A stretch of 64,000 bases of DNA from Coix lacryma-jobi var. lacryma-jobi (lineage: Eukaryota > Streptophyta > Magnoliopsida > Poales > Poaceae), in NCBI GenBank assembly GCA_009763385.1, contig CM019831.1, forward strand, positions 20,920,080 through 20,984,079. The letters run 5' to 3'. The translations under genes and the position numbers were made by a program. Of the stretch, positions 11,132 to 21,917 are shown piece by piece. Position 1 is the first letter of the stretch. The number at the start of each line of letters is the position of its first letter. Under the pieces are notes generated by a model that ran no database searches, had not been told where the DNA came from, and saw only the letters and a list, made by a program, of their open reading frames with translations.

Positions 11132-11149
11132 CCCTGTTCTGTAGTAGTG
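11132..11149 (-). repeat. Terminal inverted repeat end (CACTACTACAGAACAGGG) of the large CACTA element
   Basis: The minus strand starts at 11149 with CACTACTACAGAACAGGG. This fixes one end of the element. Confidence 0.88.
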
Positions 11150-11334
11150 TGGGGCGGCGGCACAGCGCCTCCAAGAGTCCACCCGGAGTTCCCGGGCTGA
11201 GGAGGAACGCCAGGCCACACGTAGTACGGCAGACGAGGAGGGTCTCCTGGAGGCGGACACCCGGACTGTAGCGAAGGGCCGCCCGGAGGGGACGGGTACT
11301 CCGGGTACTTGTGATTTTCGGAAGTCATTTGCAT
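11150..11334 (-). pseudogene. Proline-rich N-terminal coding fragment of the interrupted CACTA
   Basis: An ATG at 11334 opens a frame with SENHKYPEYPSPPGGPSL, then CPPPGDPPRLPYYVWPG and GWTLGGAVPPPH. It runs into the terminus of the large CACTA at 11149, after which the frame is meaningless. The composition (P/G/Y-rich) resembles the N-terminal part of proteins from TTTGCCGAG-type CACTA elements, but I recognise no named domain. Confidence 0.45.
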
Positions 11335-12221
11335 TTTTTATGATTAAAAAACCGCCCGCACATAATTTGGAGGCGTTGCCCCGTGAGCACGTTGATCGAA
11401 ACCTAGGGTCAATTTTTGGATTTGGCCTCAACATACACTCAAGAACAACAATAATAATTTTTGAATCATTGAAATCCATTATTCGATGCACCCGCAGTTC
11501 AAACTTGCGTCTGGCTGGAAAATTCAAGAAAATGCAATAAAGACATAAAATATAACAAAAGGCTTTGTAAAAGTGTGAAATTTGAACATGTTGGTCATGG
11601 TACTGTGGGGATGATCCACAAAAAAATTGGTGTCCAAAATCAAAAAAAAATACTTTGTCGAGTGCCAGAGGCCGGCACTCGGCAAAGAGCGGCTCTTTGC
11701 CGAGTGTCGTGCCAGCTGGCACTCGGCAAAGCACCGACCACATGGCACAGTTCGGGGCCACAAGTTTTGCCGAGTGCCACGTGGCCGGCACTCGGCAAAG
11801 AGCAGCTCTTTGCCGAGTGCCGGCCTCTGGCACTCGGCAAAGCCCCGCCCACGTGTCACAGAACGGGGCCACAAGCTTTGCCGAGTGCCACGTGGCCGGC
11901 ACTCGGCGAAGATCCCCTCTTTGCCGAGTGCCAGACAACGGGCACTCGGCAAAGCAAACGGCCCTGGATGCCGTCTGGGTAGCAACACTTTGCCGAGTGC
12001 TCATCTTTGCCGAGTGTACGACACTCGGCAAAGAGATGCCTTTGCCGAGTGCTTTTCGTTGCCGAGTGTCGGGCACTCGGCAAAGCAGCTTTTGCCTTGT
12101 GCTTGGGCTTTGCCGAGTGCCACATGCCCGGCACTCGGCAAAGAGCCTCTTTGCCGAGTGCCCGAAATTTGGCACTCGGCAAAGCTCCAGGCACTCGGCA
12201 AAGCTTGAGTTTCCTGTAGTG
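11150..12221 (-). mobile_element. Remnant of a TTTGCCGAGTGCC-type CACTA element interrupted by the large CACTA
   Basis: The right end is CACTACAGGAAACTC read on the minus strand from 12221. The next 570 bp hold more than ten TTTGCCGAGTGCC/GGCACTCGGCAAAG inverted repeats (11655-12205). Further inward is AT-rich sequence and then a proline-rich coding fragment that stops exactly at 11149/11150, where the other CACTA begins. No left terminus is present, so I read this as the end of an older element cut by the later insertion; the remainder would lie beyond the left edge. Confidence 0.7.
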
Positions 12222-13936
12222 CATGTTGGTTTATAATTTGCACTTCTACACATATGATCTACCACACTTTTTCCCATGACAGTACGAATTCCGAAGCACA
12301 CCTACAAAAACATTGAAATTCTGAGAACGTGTGTCATGCATCTTCAAAATAGTTTTACAATACCTGCTGTTTTATTAATAGAGGTGGGATGGTGAAAACA
12401 GGTCACACTGTCTTCTAAGAACTCTAAACTGCCTAGTGATTTCTAGAGACAACTCGGTCCACATTTTCTGTGCATGTGCAGTGGTGGTATGGTCAATGAG
12501 ATCTGCAATTTTGTAATTGACTGGTTTTGTATTTGAGATTAATTACAGTGTCAAACTTAGTTTTAGCATGCTAGATTTTGAAATTCAAAAATTAAGTTAC
12601 CATTCTCAAACGACCTCGGATGTTAACTTGATCTTGATATAATGCTTAGTTCTCAATATGACCTATGACTTTGTAGTGGACACATTTTTTTATTTTAAAT
12701 CGTTTAGAGTCCTAAATTTATGTTTATGTTCTCATGCATACTTTAAAATTTAAATTTTAGAATTTGCAACGGATCAGACATCAGATATTGACACAATAGA
12801 AACCAAAATTGTAGTGGTGGTTGAGTTTGAATGCTATGGCGAAAGTGCAAGTTATTGTTTTATAGTCAATTAGAAAAATGCCACCCTTTGTTTTCAGAAA
12901 GCCGATTAAAGTCACTGTTTTTTAAAAATGCTTTTTGGAATAAAAAAGACGTCCACCTCTGAAAATAATTTGGGTACATGTTGGTGGTATGGTGTGTCAT
13001 GTGTGGGCCTAACAGTAATATATATGGGGAGGAAATGCAGCAGGGTATTATGTTATTCACCAGCCTGTGTGGTTATTTAAGAATGTGCCTTATAAAAGAC
13101 ATACGATTTTACTTTTTTCGAAAGACGCAGGAGAGCTGTGTGCTTCGTTATATTAAGAAGCTAGAAAGATGGGTTAAGAACCCTTTACATATGATCTTCC
13201 CACTTGATATGTCTACTGTCCATTGTCATCCACATTTTTCATGTGTCCAGACAGCATTGTTCCGTCTGCCTTATTTATATTAGTCCCACGGGAATGAAGT
13301 TGGGTGACTGAGAGAGATGCAACGAGCGGAGAGTGTAATAACAAATAAAGCAATGGAAGTAGAAGGCATCAGGAGCTGCATCTTAGGTGAAAAGGTAGCA
13401 GCAGAAGCTGCGGGTATGTAATCTTCCCGTGAGCTCCAGTGCACATGTGGCTCAACCATGGCCGACCCACGACGTGCAGCAGGTGTCTGTGCTTTCGCCA
13501 CCTAATTGGGATCATCGGTGTGTGTGCACTGTGCGAGACCGGCAACCATCTGCATGGTGGCGCTGACACGAGATCTCTCAGAATGCTGCAAGCCTGCAAC
13601 GGTTTCGGGTGCGTGATACACTCCAAAGCATGGCCGGTCTTCCACGCTCCGGGTCACCGAGGACTAGAACTACATGTACAGTAGAATAAGTTCCGAGATT
13701 TTCCGAGCAGGTTGGGTCTGGTCGCTCGATCCGATCACTGTTGCATATATCTTCCGACCAGGAACTAGTCACGAGACCTCTTGAGAGACTTCCGACCAGG
13801 TAAAACTGGTCAGAGGCGGCAAGGCAACAATGGAGATCCGCTCGACCAGGTAAAACTAGTCGGAGGCGGTGAGGCAGCAATGGAGACCAGCTCGTAGTTA
13901 TCAAAGTGTTGATTTAAAGATCTTTCTTCTGTCGGG
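12222..13936. other. AT-rich intergenic region without a supported gene
   Basis: No coding frame of substance. At about 13108-13165 a run of Ts followed by CGAAAGACGCAGGAGAGCTG and a TATTAAGAAG motif looks like a widespread grass repeat remnant, possibly a retroelement 3' piece; I cannot name the family. At 13353 an ATG opens a short frame (MEVEGIRSCILGEKVAAEAA) ending at a donor-like GGTATGT, with a TATTTATA about 80 bp upstream. This could be a first exon, but I see no following exon. 13690-13900 contains a CGACCAGGTAAAACTRGTC sequence repeated twice. Confidence 0.5.
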
Positions 13937-14752
13937 TGTTGAACAAGCTAGAATCGGTTTAGCTGGATCCCAAGTTGGCTAAGACGATTTTGCCAAACTT
14001 TCTCAAATGCAAGAATGGACTTCACCATTGTGTTCCTCTGGTCGAGATGGTCGAAAAACATATATGGAACGTCCAATTTGAGGCCCGGATGGAAGAGTTA
14101 TGACCTAGTAAAGATGGCTCACTATCAGAAGTTCTGACCCGAGTCGGAACTGCTGGCCACCGGAACTGCTGACCCTCCGAGTCGGAACTTCTGACCCCCG
14201 GAAGTTCCGACCCGAGTCGGAAGTTCTGACTCCCGTTCGGATCTGTCCTTTTGGATTCCGATACGAACTGTTCCAAACTCGTGGGAAACATGGAAAATAA
14301 GGTTTGGAAAGGTTTCCTACTGGGATAAGACCACCCCCCTCTATATATATGAGAGGATCATTGCCGATTGAGATCTCATCTACCCAATCGTCAAAATCAA
14401 TCTAATACAACCCTTTTACCCTCTTCTCCAACCTCATGTTGTTCATCCCTTGATCCGACGACCAAGGATGGCGCCCTAGGCTCGTCGGCCGACCTAGGGC
14501 AACCCGGCGATGTCCTTGCCCTGACGGGGCCCCTCCCGGGTGAGAGCTTCGACGGTTCCTTTGCTAGTTTGCCCAAAAACTAGTCGTTCTTCGCCACGTA
14601 AGTGCGATAGCTATCCTTTGATGGTTTGCTTGTAAACCTAGCCGTTCTTCACCATGTAAGTGTGATCACCTTGCTGCGTTCTTCGGTCCGTGGTGACCCG
14701 AGCGTCCAAAGCACTAGCTGGTGTGTGATCCGGAACTGTTTTGGCATCAACA
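13937..14752 (+). mobile_element. Orphan LTR of an unassigned LTR retrotransposon
   Basis: It starts TGTTGA and ends TCAACA, a perfect 6-bp inverted end, over 816 bp. A TATA box lies at 14341-14350 (CTATATATATGAGAGG), followed by a pyrimidine-rich leader-like stretch. Its middle (14120-14240) has repeated TTCTGACC/GGAAGTTCCGAC motifs typical of variable LTR U3 regions. Neither a primer site nor a 5-bp target duplication is seen, so it may be a solo LTR later disturbed by the neighbouring remnant. Confidence 0.5.
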
Positions 14753-15303
14753 CTGTCCTTAATGCCGATGTCGACGAATGGGGGTGGAGGTTGTTGGTGG
14801 ATAACACGAGGAGGTCGATGGACCGACGAGGATGTGCAGCTGAGCATTCATATCCTGCAACCTCGTCAGGATCTCGGCGAGCATCTCCTCCATCGTCATG
14901 GCGGTGCGACAACCTAGATCGAAGTGGATCCGATACCAGTTGTTACGTACCGACCTTAATTGAATCCACCACACAGATAAGATCACATCTACAATCTAAC
15001 CAGTTTGTGGTCGTTTGTAGAACATTCTAGGTACATCTATGAAGTAATCAGGAGGAAGAAGAATTGGGGGACGAAGATAACTCTAGCCTAAGCTAGCCTC
15101 GAGCAATCGCTCACCTTGATTAGAGCTCATGCTCGCCACCGGCGGTTCGTTGGTCTGGTCATCTGACGCCTTCCTGATGGTGTTGCTTCACACTTTTGTA
15201 TTTGGTGTCTTCCATAATCCTTCTTGTTTCGATGGTCTTGACCCATATCAATCTCGTTTGCTACCGGCCCATGGAACGGCCCAACTAGAATACGTTCCTG
15301 ACA
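14753..15303 (-). mobile_element. Truncated LTR retrotransposon start: LTR, primer site and gag beginning
   Basis: On the minus strand a likely LTR (15303-14941, TGTC..ACA ends) is followed by the primer site TGGTATCGGATCC (14938-14926), complementary to initiator-Met tRNA. A gag-like start at 14899 reads MTMEEMLAEILTRLQDMN and stops at 14759. Everything downstream is missing. The family is uncertain. Confidence 0.6.
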
Positions 15304-18300
15304 AAGCAGCAGCTCTTCGAAAGCCAAAGAAACCAACTTTTGCAGCAACCGAGTAGCGGTGGTGATATTCTTTGCACATTGCTGCTGCCTATATCGACAA
15401 GGTTGGTGTGTGCCTTGGAATGGGAAGCAAAAGGGAATCAGTGTCCTGCAAGGAATAGAATTTTGTTACCTCCATAGTTCAGGGATCAAGATATATACAG
15501 AGTTCTATCGTGTAGGTAATAAGCAATGGTGTCCAGTTGGCATCTTTTCACCCACTTCCAATTTTGATCAGTCACGGGCCCATGCTTCTTGCATGCGCAG
15601 GTAGCTATGGATTTCATTTCAGAGTGTGCAGATTTGACCTGCTCTCTTAATCAAAATCATGTATATTTTAGAGCACATCATGTACGGAGTAGATTTGAAG
15701 AACTGTGGAGCCATCGATGGAGCTTTGCTGGCCAATCAATTAATAATGGGGTCGCTTTGGCCAATCAATTAATGGAGCTTTGGATTGTGACGGAGGGATA
15801 TGTGGAGAGCTGTGAGTTGGATTGCAGGGGAGGGCAGCCCAGCCATCACAACGACCAGTGTTACCACATATAGCAGATTCAAGGCTTCCATAATCTGTAC
15901 TCCGGTGTCTGGATTAACAGGATCACTTGCTGAATGGTCCACTGATCCGGTGACATGATCAAACATTTCTGACAATGCCATTGTGCATCAGCTCTCTGAT
16001 GGGCACTCCAGAATTGCTTGATTAACTTCAGCCCAACTAGTCAAGGACCCAAAGGGACCTATCTAGTATGCTCTCGACCAAGGGGGACGCCCAACCCCAC
16101 CAAAAGCCTGACCCATTTTAGATCTTGTTTGACTACACACACATACCTCAATCCACATCTGTTAAAGTGAATTGGAGTGAAACTTGAACTAAATTACATC
16201 TCAATACCTTCCAAACCATGTAGATTGAGGTGTATTTGTGGTGTACCCAATTAATTGCACACAAATCCCTGTCCCATCCCACGTGGTTTAGAAGGGGTTT
16301 ACTCTAACCCACATGGATTGGGTTTGCATAGCCAAACAAGGCCTTACTAGTTTTGCATACAATTGAGTTAAAGGATTAAATTTGTGGACCAGCACTACTA
16401 TATATGCAAATAATTTTTCAGGCGCCGTGCAATTTTTTCTGATGCAGTTATTATAAGAAACTGCCCCTATAGATATGCAACTACATGACCTTATAGTTTC
16501 CAACCAGCCATACATATCAATTCCAGCAATTGACTTAGTAAAATTGTCTTTGAAAAAATATTCTTTTTCAGGAGAGAAAACATAACACTGCTAGAAATCA
16601 TATTTGTAGGGAGAATTCATCATACAAACTACTTCTAGAAATGTGGCATTTCTAGAGTTTTATTTTAAAAGGAAAAAATATGTAAAAATTCTATATTTTC
16701 ACATGAACTTTGTAGCTTATTATGACCTCTTAAGTTGAGGTCGTTTAGGGGCACAAATACATATTAAGTTATTCGATTCTGGAATTAAATTTTTTAAAAT
16801 GACCTTGCACAAAAACACGTCATATACAAAAGTTGTATTGCTTGACAACATCTAAAACATAACTGTAGAGAAGAGGTGTTTTTTTTCATTTGAGAATTTT
16901 AAAAAACAGAAATAAACTCAGAGATTGGTAGTAGTCTAATCAAAATGATAACATCCTATACTTATCACAGGTGACTGTCTGGTTCATATATATGCTGGTG
17001 GACCCATGTTCATATTTCGTGTCAAAAAATTCCATGACTAAGACAGCTGTGCTCGATCTCAAGAAGTATTTTTTTTTTCAAATCTCCAGCTCCAATGAGT
17101 GTTGGTTTTGATCCTGGAAGATATGGTGTGAGAGGGAACATGAATGTTGTACCAAAAGTACATCTGAATTATATAGTAACAGTCATCTCTATCATATAAG
17201 GAGGAACATGTAAAAAAAGGTTTCTCCAATTTGTTCTGTGAGCCCATTATTATCAAATGTAAATATATGTAGCTATTAAGTCTTCATTATTGTTATTTGC
17301 CTATATATAGTGCTTCCTTTTTCTTGCTGTGTTGGAGGCCATGTTTAGCATTTTTTGTGTATAGAAAGAGATGGAGTCTGGCTTATTAAATCTTTCTAGG
17401 TGACATAGGAATTAGAGACACAAGGGAATTAATGCCCAACCGACAAAAGAACCGTGGTACCTCCACTTTTGGGTGACCTCCATGTTTGATAAGTCACGGG
17501 TCCATGGATCTTGCCATTGTTTTGATCCTATTAGCCGAGGATCGCAGCCATGTGATGCTCACGTTGCCACTTCTCGTCCTGTACAGTGTAGCCTGAGCAT
17601 GGGACTTCTGATGGTTGCTGGTGAACTGTGGAGATGGAACGACATGGAACTGCATGAAGGCGCGGCCATGGACATCAGCCCTGGGACTGGGACAGGGAAG
17701 GCAGCTGCATGAAGGCGGCCACCGAGAGCAGTACTGAGAGCAGCCCTCGATCTGCTTGTTTTTTTTAGATTGTGCAGATTTGATCCGCTACTAATCAAAA
17801 TCATGTATGTTTAGAGGACATTGGGCTACTGTTGAAGAATCGTGGAACTATCCATACTCACAGAAATTTTCAGTACCTCATCAAAGGATGTAGAAATGCC
17901 AACACGTTAATTTGTTAAAGGGCCAAGGAGATATTGTCAATGCAGTCTCACTTTACTACGGTAATGCGACAGTATTACATATACTCTCACAGTTTTGCTA
18001 GGCTACTCCAATTACTCTATAAAAAGTAATAGCTCAAATCAATCACAGCTATTGATTTTAAAATTCATAAAACAAGAGTAATTATAAAATAGAAAAAGAA
18101 AAAAATCCTTAAATTAAAGTCAATTGACGCCAAACTTCATTTAGTCAGAAGTAGTTTCGTGCATGATTTTGCATCTTAGGTTCATATTTTTGAATGTTTT
18201 AAATGTCCATGGAGCAAAACACGTCATATACAGGAGTTGCAATGCTTGTCAAGATGTAAAACATAACTGTAAAGAAAATACGTTTTTTTTCATTTGGGAC

Positions 18301-18824
18301 TGTTTAGATCGAGCCAAAAATATTTAAATCAAGATTCAGAGAAGTTAAGGCAAAATCCTTTGCTTATCACAAGTGACTGCCTGCAATCATTGCAGGAATA
18401 ATTTGGGTGAGGTACATAGGTCACTGGTTCAAATGCAATTGCATATATATCTCGTGTGAAAAAATCTCATGACCATGACAGCGGCTCGAGATTTTTTTTC
18501 TTTCAAATCCCCAGCTCCAGTAAGTGTGGCTGGAAGGACCTACCCTGCCGTCGTTTGGATCCTGGATGATTTGGTGGCCGAGGAAATATATAAGACTTGT
18601 ACCAGAACCACATATATGGTGTCTTGACAAGTACATGGCAGGTGTCTCAATTATATAGCAACAGACAGTGTAAATCAGGAACATGTAAAAAGGTATTTTT
18701 TTCCTATGATGAGGTCTGCAAGCCATCTACTATATATCAAATGTAAATGTATCACGTACCAAGTCTTTATTGTTGTTGTTGCCTATATATATATATATAT
18801 ATATTGCTTCTTTCTTCTTGCCGT
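15304..18824 (+). repeat. Diverged tandem duplication of an unrecognised TATA-bearing sequence
   Basis: Blocks around 15540-17340 and 17340-18824 share many matched phrases in the same order: AGTCACGGGYCCATG, TCAAAATCATGTAT, AACACGTCATATACA, CATAACTGTA, CAAATCYCCAGCTCCA, GGAACATGTAAAAA and a TATA-like CCTATATATA near 17311 and 18782. Next comes a GCCATGTTTAGCA phrase at 17340 in the first unit; the same phrase appears at 30732 across the retrotransposon. So at least two full units and the start of a third existed before the insertion. Short ORFs (17473-17712, 15589-15873) are not conserved between units. No protein family is recognised; it may be duplicated promoter/upstream DNA or a non-coding transcript unit. 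Confidence 0.6.
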
Positions 18825-18829
18825 TTCAG
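18825..18829 (+). repeat. Target-site duplication TTCAG (left)
   Basis: TTCAG precedes the TG of the left LTR and recurs at 30727-30731 right after the CA of the right LTR. Confidence 0.95.
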
Positions 18830-21800
18830 TGTCACACCCAATTTTAAGAACAAAATTGAATGCAATAACTCATGTGTGCCCAGAGATCAATCACACACAT
18901 AAGCCATAAATTTAAGAAGTACCATCACATATGTTTATTACATAACGAATAATATTCAAAGTCTTAACATAGCAGCGGATAAATAAAGTATCTCTCGCGG
19001 TAGCTCCATCACAGGGAAGATGACTGGTTGACAGCAAGTCTAGAACTCTTCAGGGAAGTCGTCATTACCATAGCAATCTGTTACTCATCCGGGATTTTTA
19101 TCCAAGTAGAAAGAAAATAAACAAGCATAAGTACATCTCGTACTTAACAAGTGTAACATGGGGTTCATGAGACTCAAAAAGGCTGACACTGGTTAAACTG
19201 CAGTAGCTTTTATTTGGCAACATTTTAACATTAAGGTGAACATATATGAAGGCTTAAAACCCAACCCACATGATCATAATAATTGAAACATAGCAATAAG
19301 GTAAACAACATGAGCAACATAGATAAACAACATATAACAACTAATCTGTGAGTTTTCCGGGCCGCTCATATCCGTGAGCACGGCTGTTATAACAGTTTTA
19401 CACTCTGCAGAGGTTGTACACTTTACTCGATGAGTCGTGATATCCAGATGCCCAGGTTAATTACTCCCATAACACTTCCGAGGTGAGTGGGCAGGATACA
19501 CGCAAAGCCTTTCAAAGGTTCGTCTAACAAGTTAGGGCCGCTAGTTCTTAAGGCAAGGGGATGTAGAGCCCTCCTTCCAGGTGGCACAAAAACACGCAGC
19601 CTATACTCACGTGGACAGAAGCCGCACTATACCCGTCTCGGCAAGATCCAACGCGCCTATACAGGTGTCCACTAACAAGCTAGAAAAGGTCCTTATATTG
19701 AGCTAAGGTCAGAGCCATATAACCCTCATGGTTGCACTGCATGTCCCAGCTTTTGCTGACAGGAGGTCCTAAACCATGTTGCTAAAAAGATCAAATTTTA
19801 TTCACCATTATTAGATCATGTTTGGTTTAAGTAAAGCTCGAGCAAAACTCTACCCATATGCATAGCATCCCAAGGTTAACAAGGTAACGGGTCAAAAGTC
19901 TAGGATAAACTAGATAGGAGGTCAAAATTAGACACATGCATATGAATTTAGATGTTTCATGGTGAATAGGTCAACAAGGATGATCCCATGCTATACTTGC
20001 CTGATTCAGAGTACTCTGGTTGCTCTTGGTTGTCGTAGAAGGGTTCCTGATCACCAGCGTATGTCTCACCGTCTATACCCGATTATCACATCAACACACA
20101 ATCAACGGGACAACAATCATGCAAGACAAACAAGCTATAATTAGAACATTACACCAATCAGCAAGAAAATAATATAGAAAGTTTGAAAACAGAAACTACG
20201 ATCCAACACGATCACATAAACGCGAAGATCACGAAAAACGGAATTATAACGCGAAAGTTATGAGCTAAACAAGTTACAAAACCTTAATTAGTAGATTAAA
20301 TCTAACTCAAATTTTAATTACTGAAAGCAGTAGATATTTTCATACAGATAGATAGATCTTTTCAAAACGAATCTAACGCAACTTGAACGGACTAAAACGG
20401 ACTAAAAACGTAGAAGTTATAAGCATTTGAAATCAGTGGCAAAACTGTAAATAAACTGAAATTGAATTTGTATTTAAAATCGATTTAAACAAATCTGCGG
20501 ATTGGATGGACTGCGCCTCAAATAAGACAAAGCGCAGGGGCTCAAACGGAAGAATTCGCAGACTCAATGAACAGGGCCATTGGGACCGCGGGTTTAGACC
20601 TAAATATTTGGGGGACTCTTTAGCAAAGGTGACATACGAAGGGGTATCGAGCGATTCCGAGCGCTAGATCCAGAATGGACGGCTCGGATTAGATCAGGGT
20701 GAGACCGGAGGCGCTTTCGCCGGGGAGAAAGAAGGACGCGGCGGCTCCATGGCCGGAAGGCGGCGGCGCGGCTCGGGATTGCGCTACAGAGCGGTAGAGA
20801 CCTCGGGAAAAGATCCAATCGAAAGAGAAACTCAACGCGAACTCACCAGAGGTGTTAAAGGCGTCGGGGAGGTCTCGGTGACGGCGGATTGCACAGTTTG
20901 GCGGACGGCGGCCTCTGCAGAGCGACGGCGAGCGATTAGGGGATCAAAACAAGGGGGAAAAAGAGGGAAATCTACTCGGTTAACTTCGAAAGATCAAGGG
21001 AAAACTCGAGATACCACTTACGAGCTCTGAAACTCGATGAATCGCCGGGTTGTTGGCGGCGGAAAGCTTGCGGGCGGCGGAGCTTGCGATTGCGGCGACT
21101 TAGGGCACGAGAACTCGAGCTAGATGCGTGGGGAGAGGCGGCGGTTGCTCGGGGTTTTATAGGAGGGCTTGATATGGCAAGAAGCGATCGGCAAGGACTC
21201 GGGTCGGAGTCGGGCTCGATTCAAGTGTCCGCCATGGACACGAGCAGGGAGGGTGAGGACACTGACAGGCGGGGCATGCTTTGTCAGCGAGTGCGGGCGC
21301 GGGAGCGGCGACCCTCGGGCGAGACGGAAGCGGCGACGCGCACGCGAGGCTGGACCCTCGGGCGAGACGGAAACGGCTACGCGCACGCGAGGCTGGACCC
21401 TCGGGCGAGACGGAAACGGCTACGCGCACGCGAATGCAGCGCCGAGGCTGGACCCTCGGCTCGGCGCGGGGCTGCGGCGCTGCGCAGGGGCTACTGGGCC
21501 GGGCGGCGGCCCACGCGAGCGACGAAGAGAAAGGGGAGAGGGGAGAGCAGGCCGACGGGAACGGGCCAACAATCTGCTCCGGGCCAAAAGCCAAGGAAGA
21601 AAGGGAGGGAGAAGGAAAAATGGTTTTCCATTTTCAGAAGTTGATTTCAAAAGCCAAATTGAAATCCATTTGAATTCAAACCAGTTTTGAGGAAAACCAA
21701 TCATCACAAAATAAAATATGCACCAGCATGTATGCATCATCATGGTCTTTGGCCTAGAATTTATTTTAGCTTTTGCAAATAATTTATTAACTAAGTTTTA

Positions 21801-21871
21801 TGCAACACACAAAATGCATAATTAAATCATATTGCCTATTTCAAATCGATGCAAATTTTTGGGATGTTACA
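18830..21871 (-). repeat. 3' LTR (in element sense) of the Tekay-like element
   Basis: Begins TGTCACACCC and ends GGGATGTTACA on the plus strand. It contains an ORF-rich GC segment (20700-21600) that is mirrored in the other LTR; those frames are not supported as genes. Same length as its partner at 27685-30726. Confidence 0.95.
21312..21460 (-). repeat. About 44-bp tandem repeat in the Tekay-like LTR
   Basis: Three copies of a unit with core CCCTCGGGCGAGACGGAAAC and ACGCGCACGCGAGGCTGG, repeated again at about 30167-30315 in the other LTR. It lies in U3, upstream of the TATA box in element sense. Confidence 0.8.
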
Positions 21872-21885
21872 ATTCTACCCCCCTT
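21872..21885 (-). other. Polypurine tract of the Tekay-like element
   Basis: The minus strand reads AAGGGGGGTAGAAT immediately before the 3' LTR. It is the expected plus-strand DNA priming site. Confidence 0.85.
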
Positions 21886-21917
21886 AAAGAATCTCGTCCT
21901 CGAGATTCCCGCGATGC

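Larger units (their letters stand above)
1..11149 (-). mobile_element. Large CACTA (En/Spm) DNA transposon, one end outside the window
   Basis: A CACTA terminus read on the minus strand ends at 11149 (CACTACTACAGAACAGGG, 11132-11149). It is followed inward by TTTAGTCCCGG/CCGGGACTAAAGG subterminal repeats and then by minus-strand genes typical of plant CACTA elements: a TNP2 transposase and a second gene with plant-transposase and Ulp1-protease regions. The opposite terminus would lie left of base 1, so the element exceeds 11.1 kb. The three bases flanking the visible end are TGG, the candidate target duplication. Known for the family: cut-and-paste movement using TNP2 (TNPD-like) plus a subterminal-repeat binding protein. 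Odd points are a degenerate transposase beside an intact companion gene, a third GRF-finger gene, and a second repeat/promoter block at 5431-5618. Confidence 0.9.

Noticed and set aside
11627..12301. Overlapping long ORFs on both strands rich in CRVP/ALGK/HSAK words
   Set aside because: They are translations of the TTTGCCGAGTGCC inverted repeats in all frames; the same applies to 31338-31811, 32448-32987 and 43822-45427.
13353..13420. First exon of a host gene (MEVEGIRSC...)
   Set aside because: Short, no domain and no downstream exon chain; kept only as a remark in the region entry.
17473..17712. 79-codon ORF as a gene of the tandem units
   Set aside because: The frame is not kept in the sister unit and shows no recognisable domain.
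20749..21690. Several 90-186 codon ORFs on both strands in the Tekay-like LTR (and their copies at 29604-30545)
   Set aside because: They overlap in several frames, are R/G/A-rich and come from GC-rich tandem repeats; they appear in both LTRs because the LTRs are duplicates.
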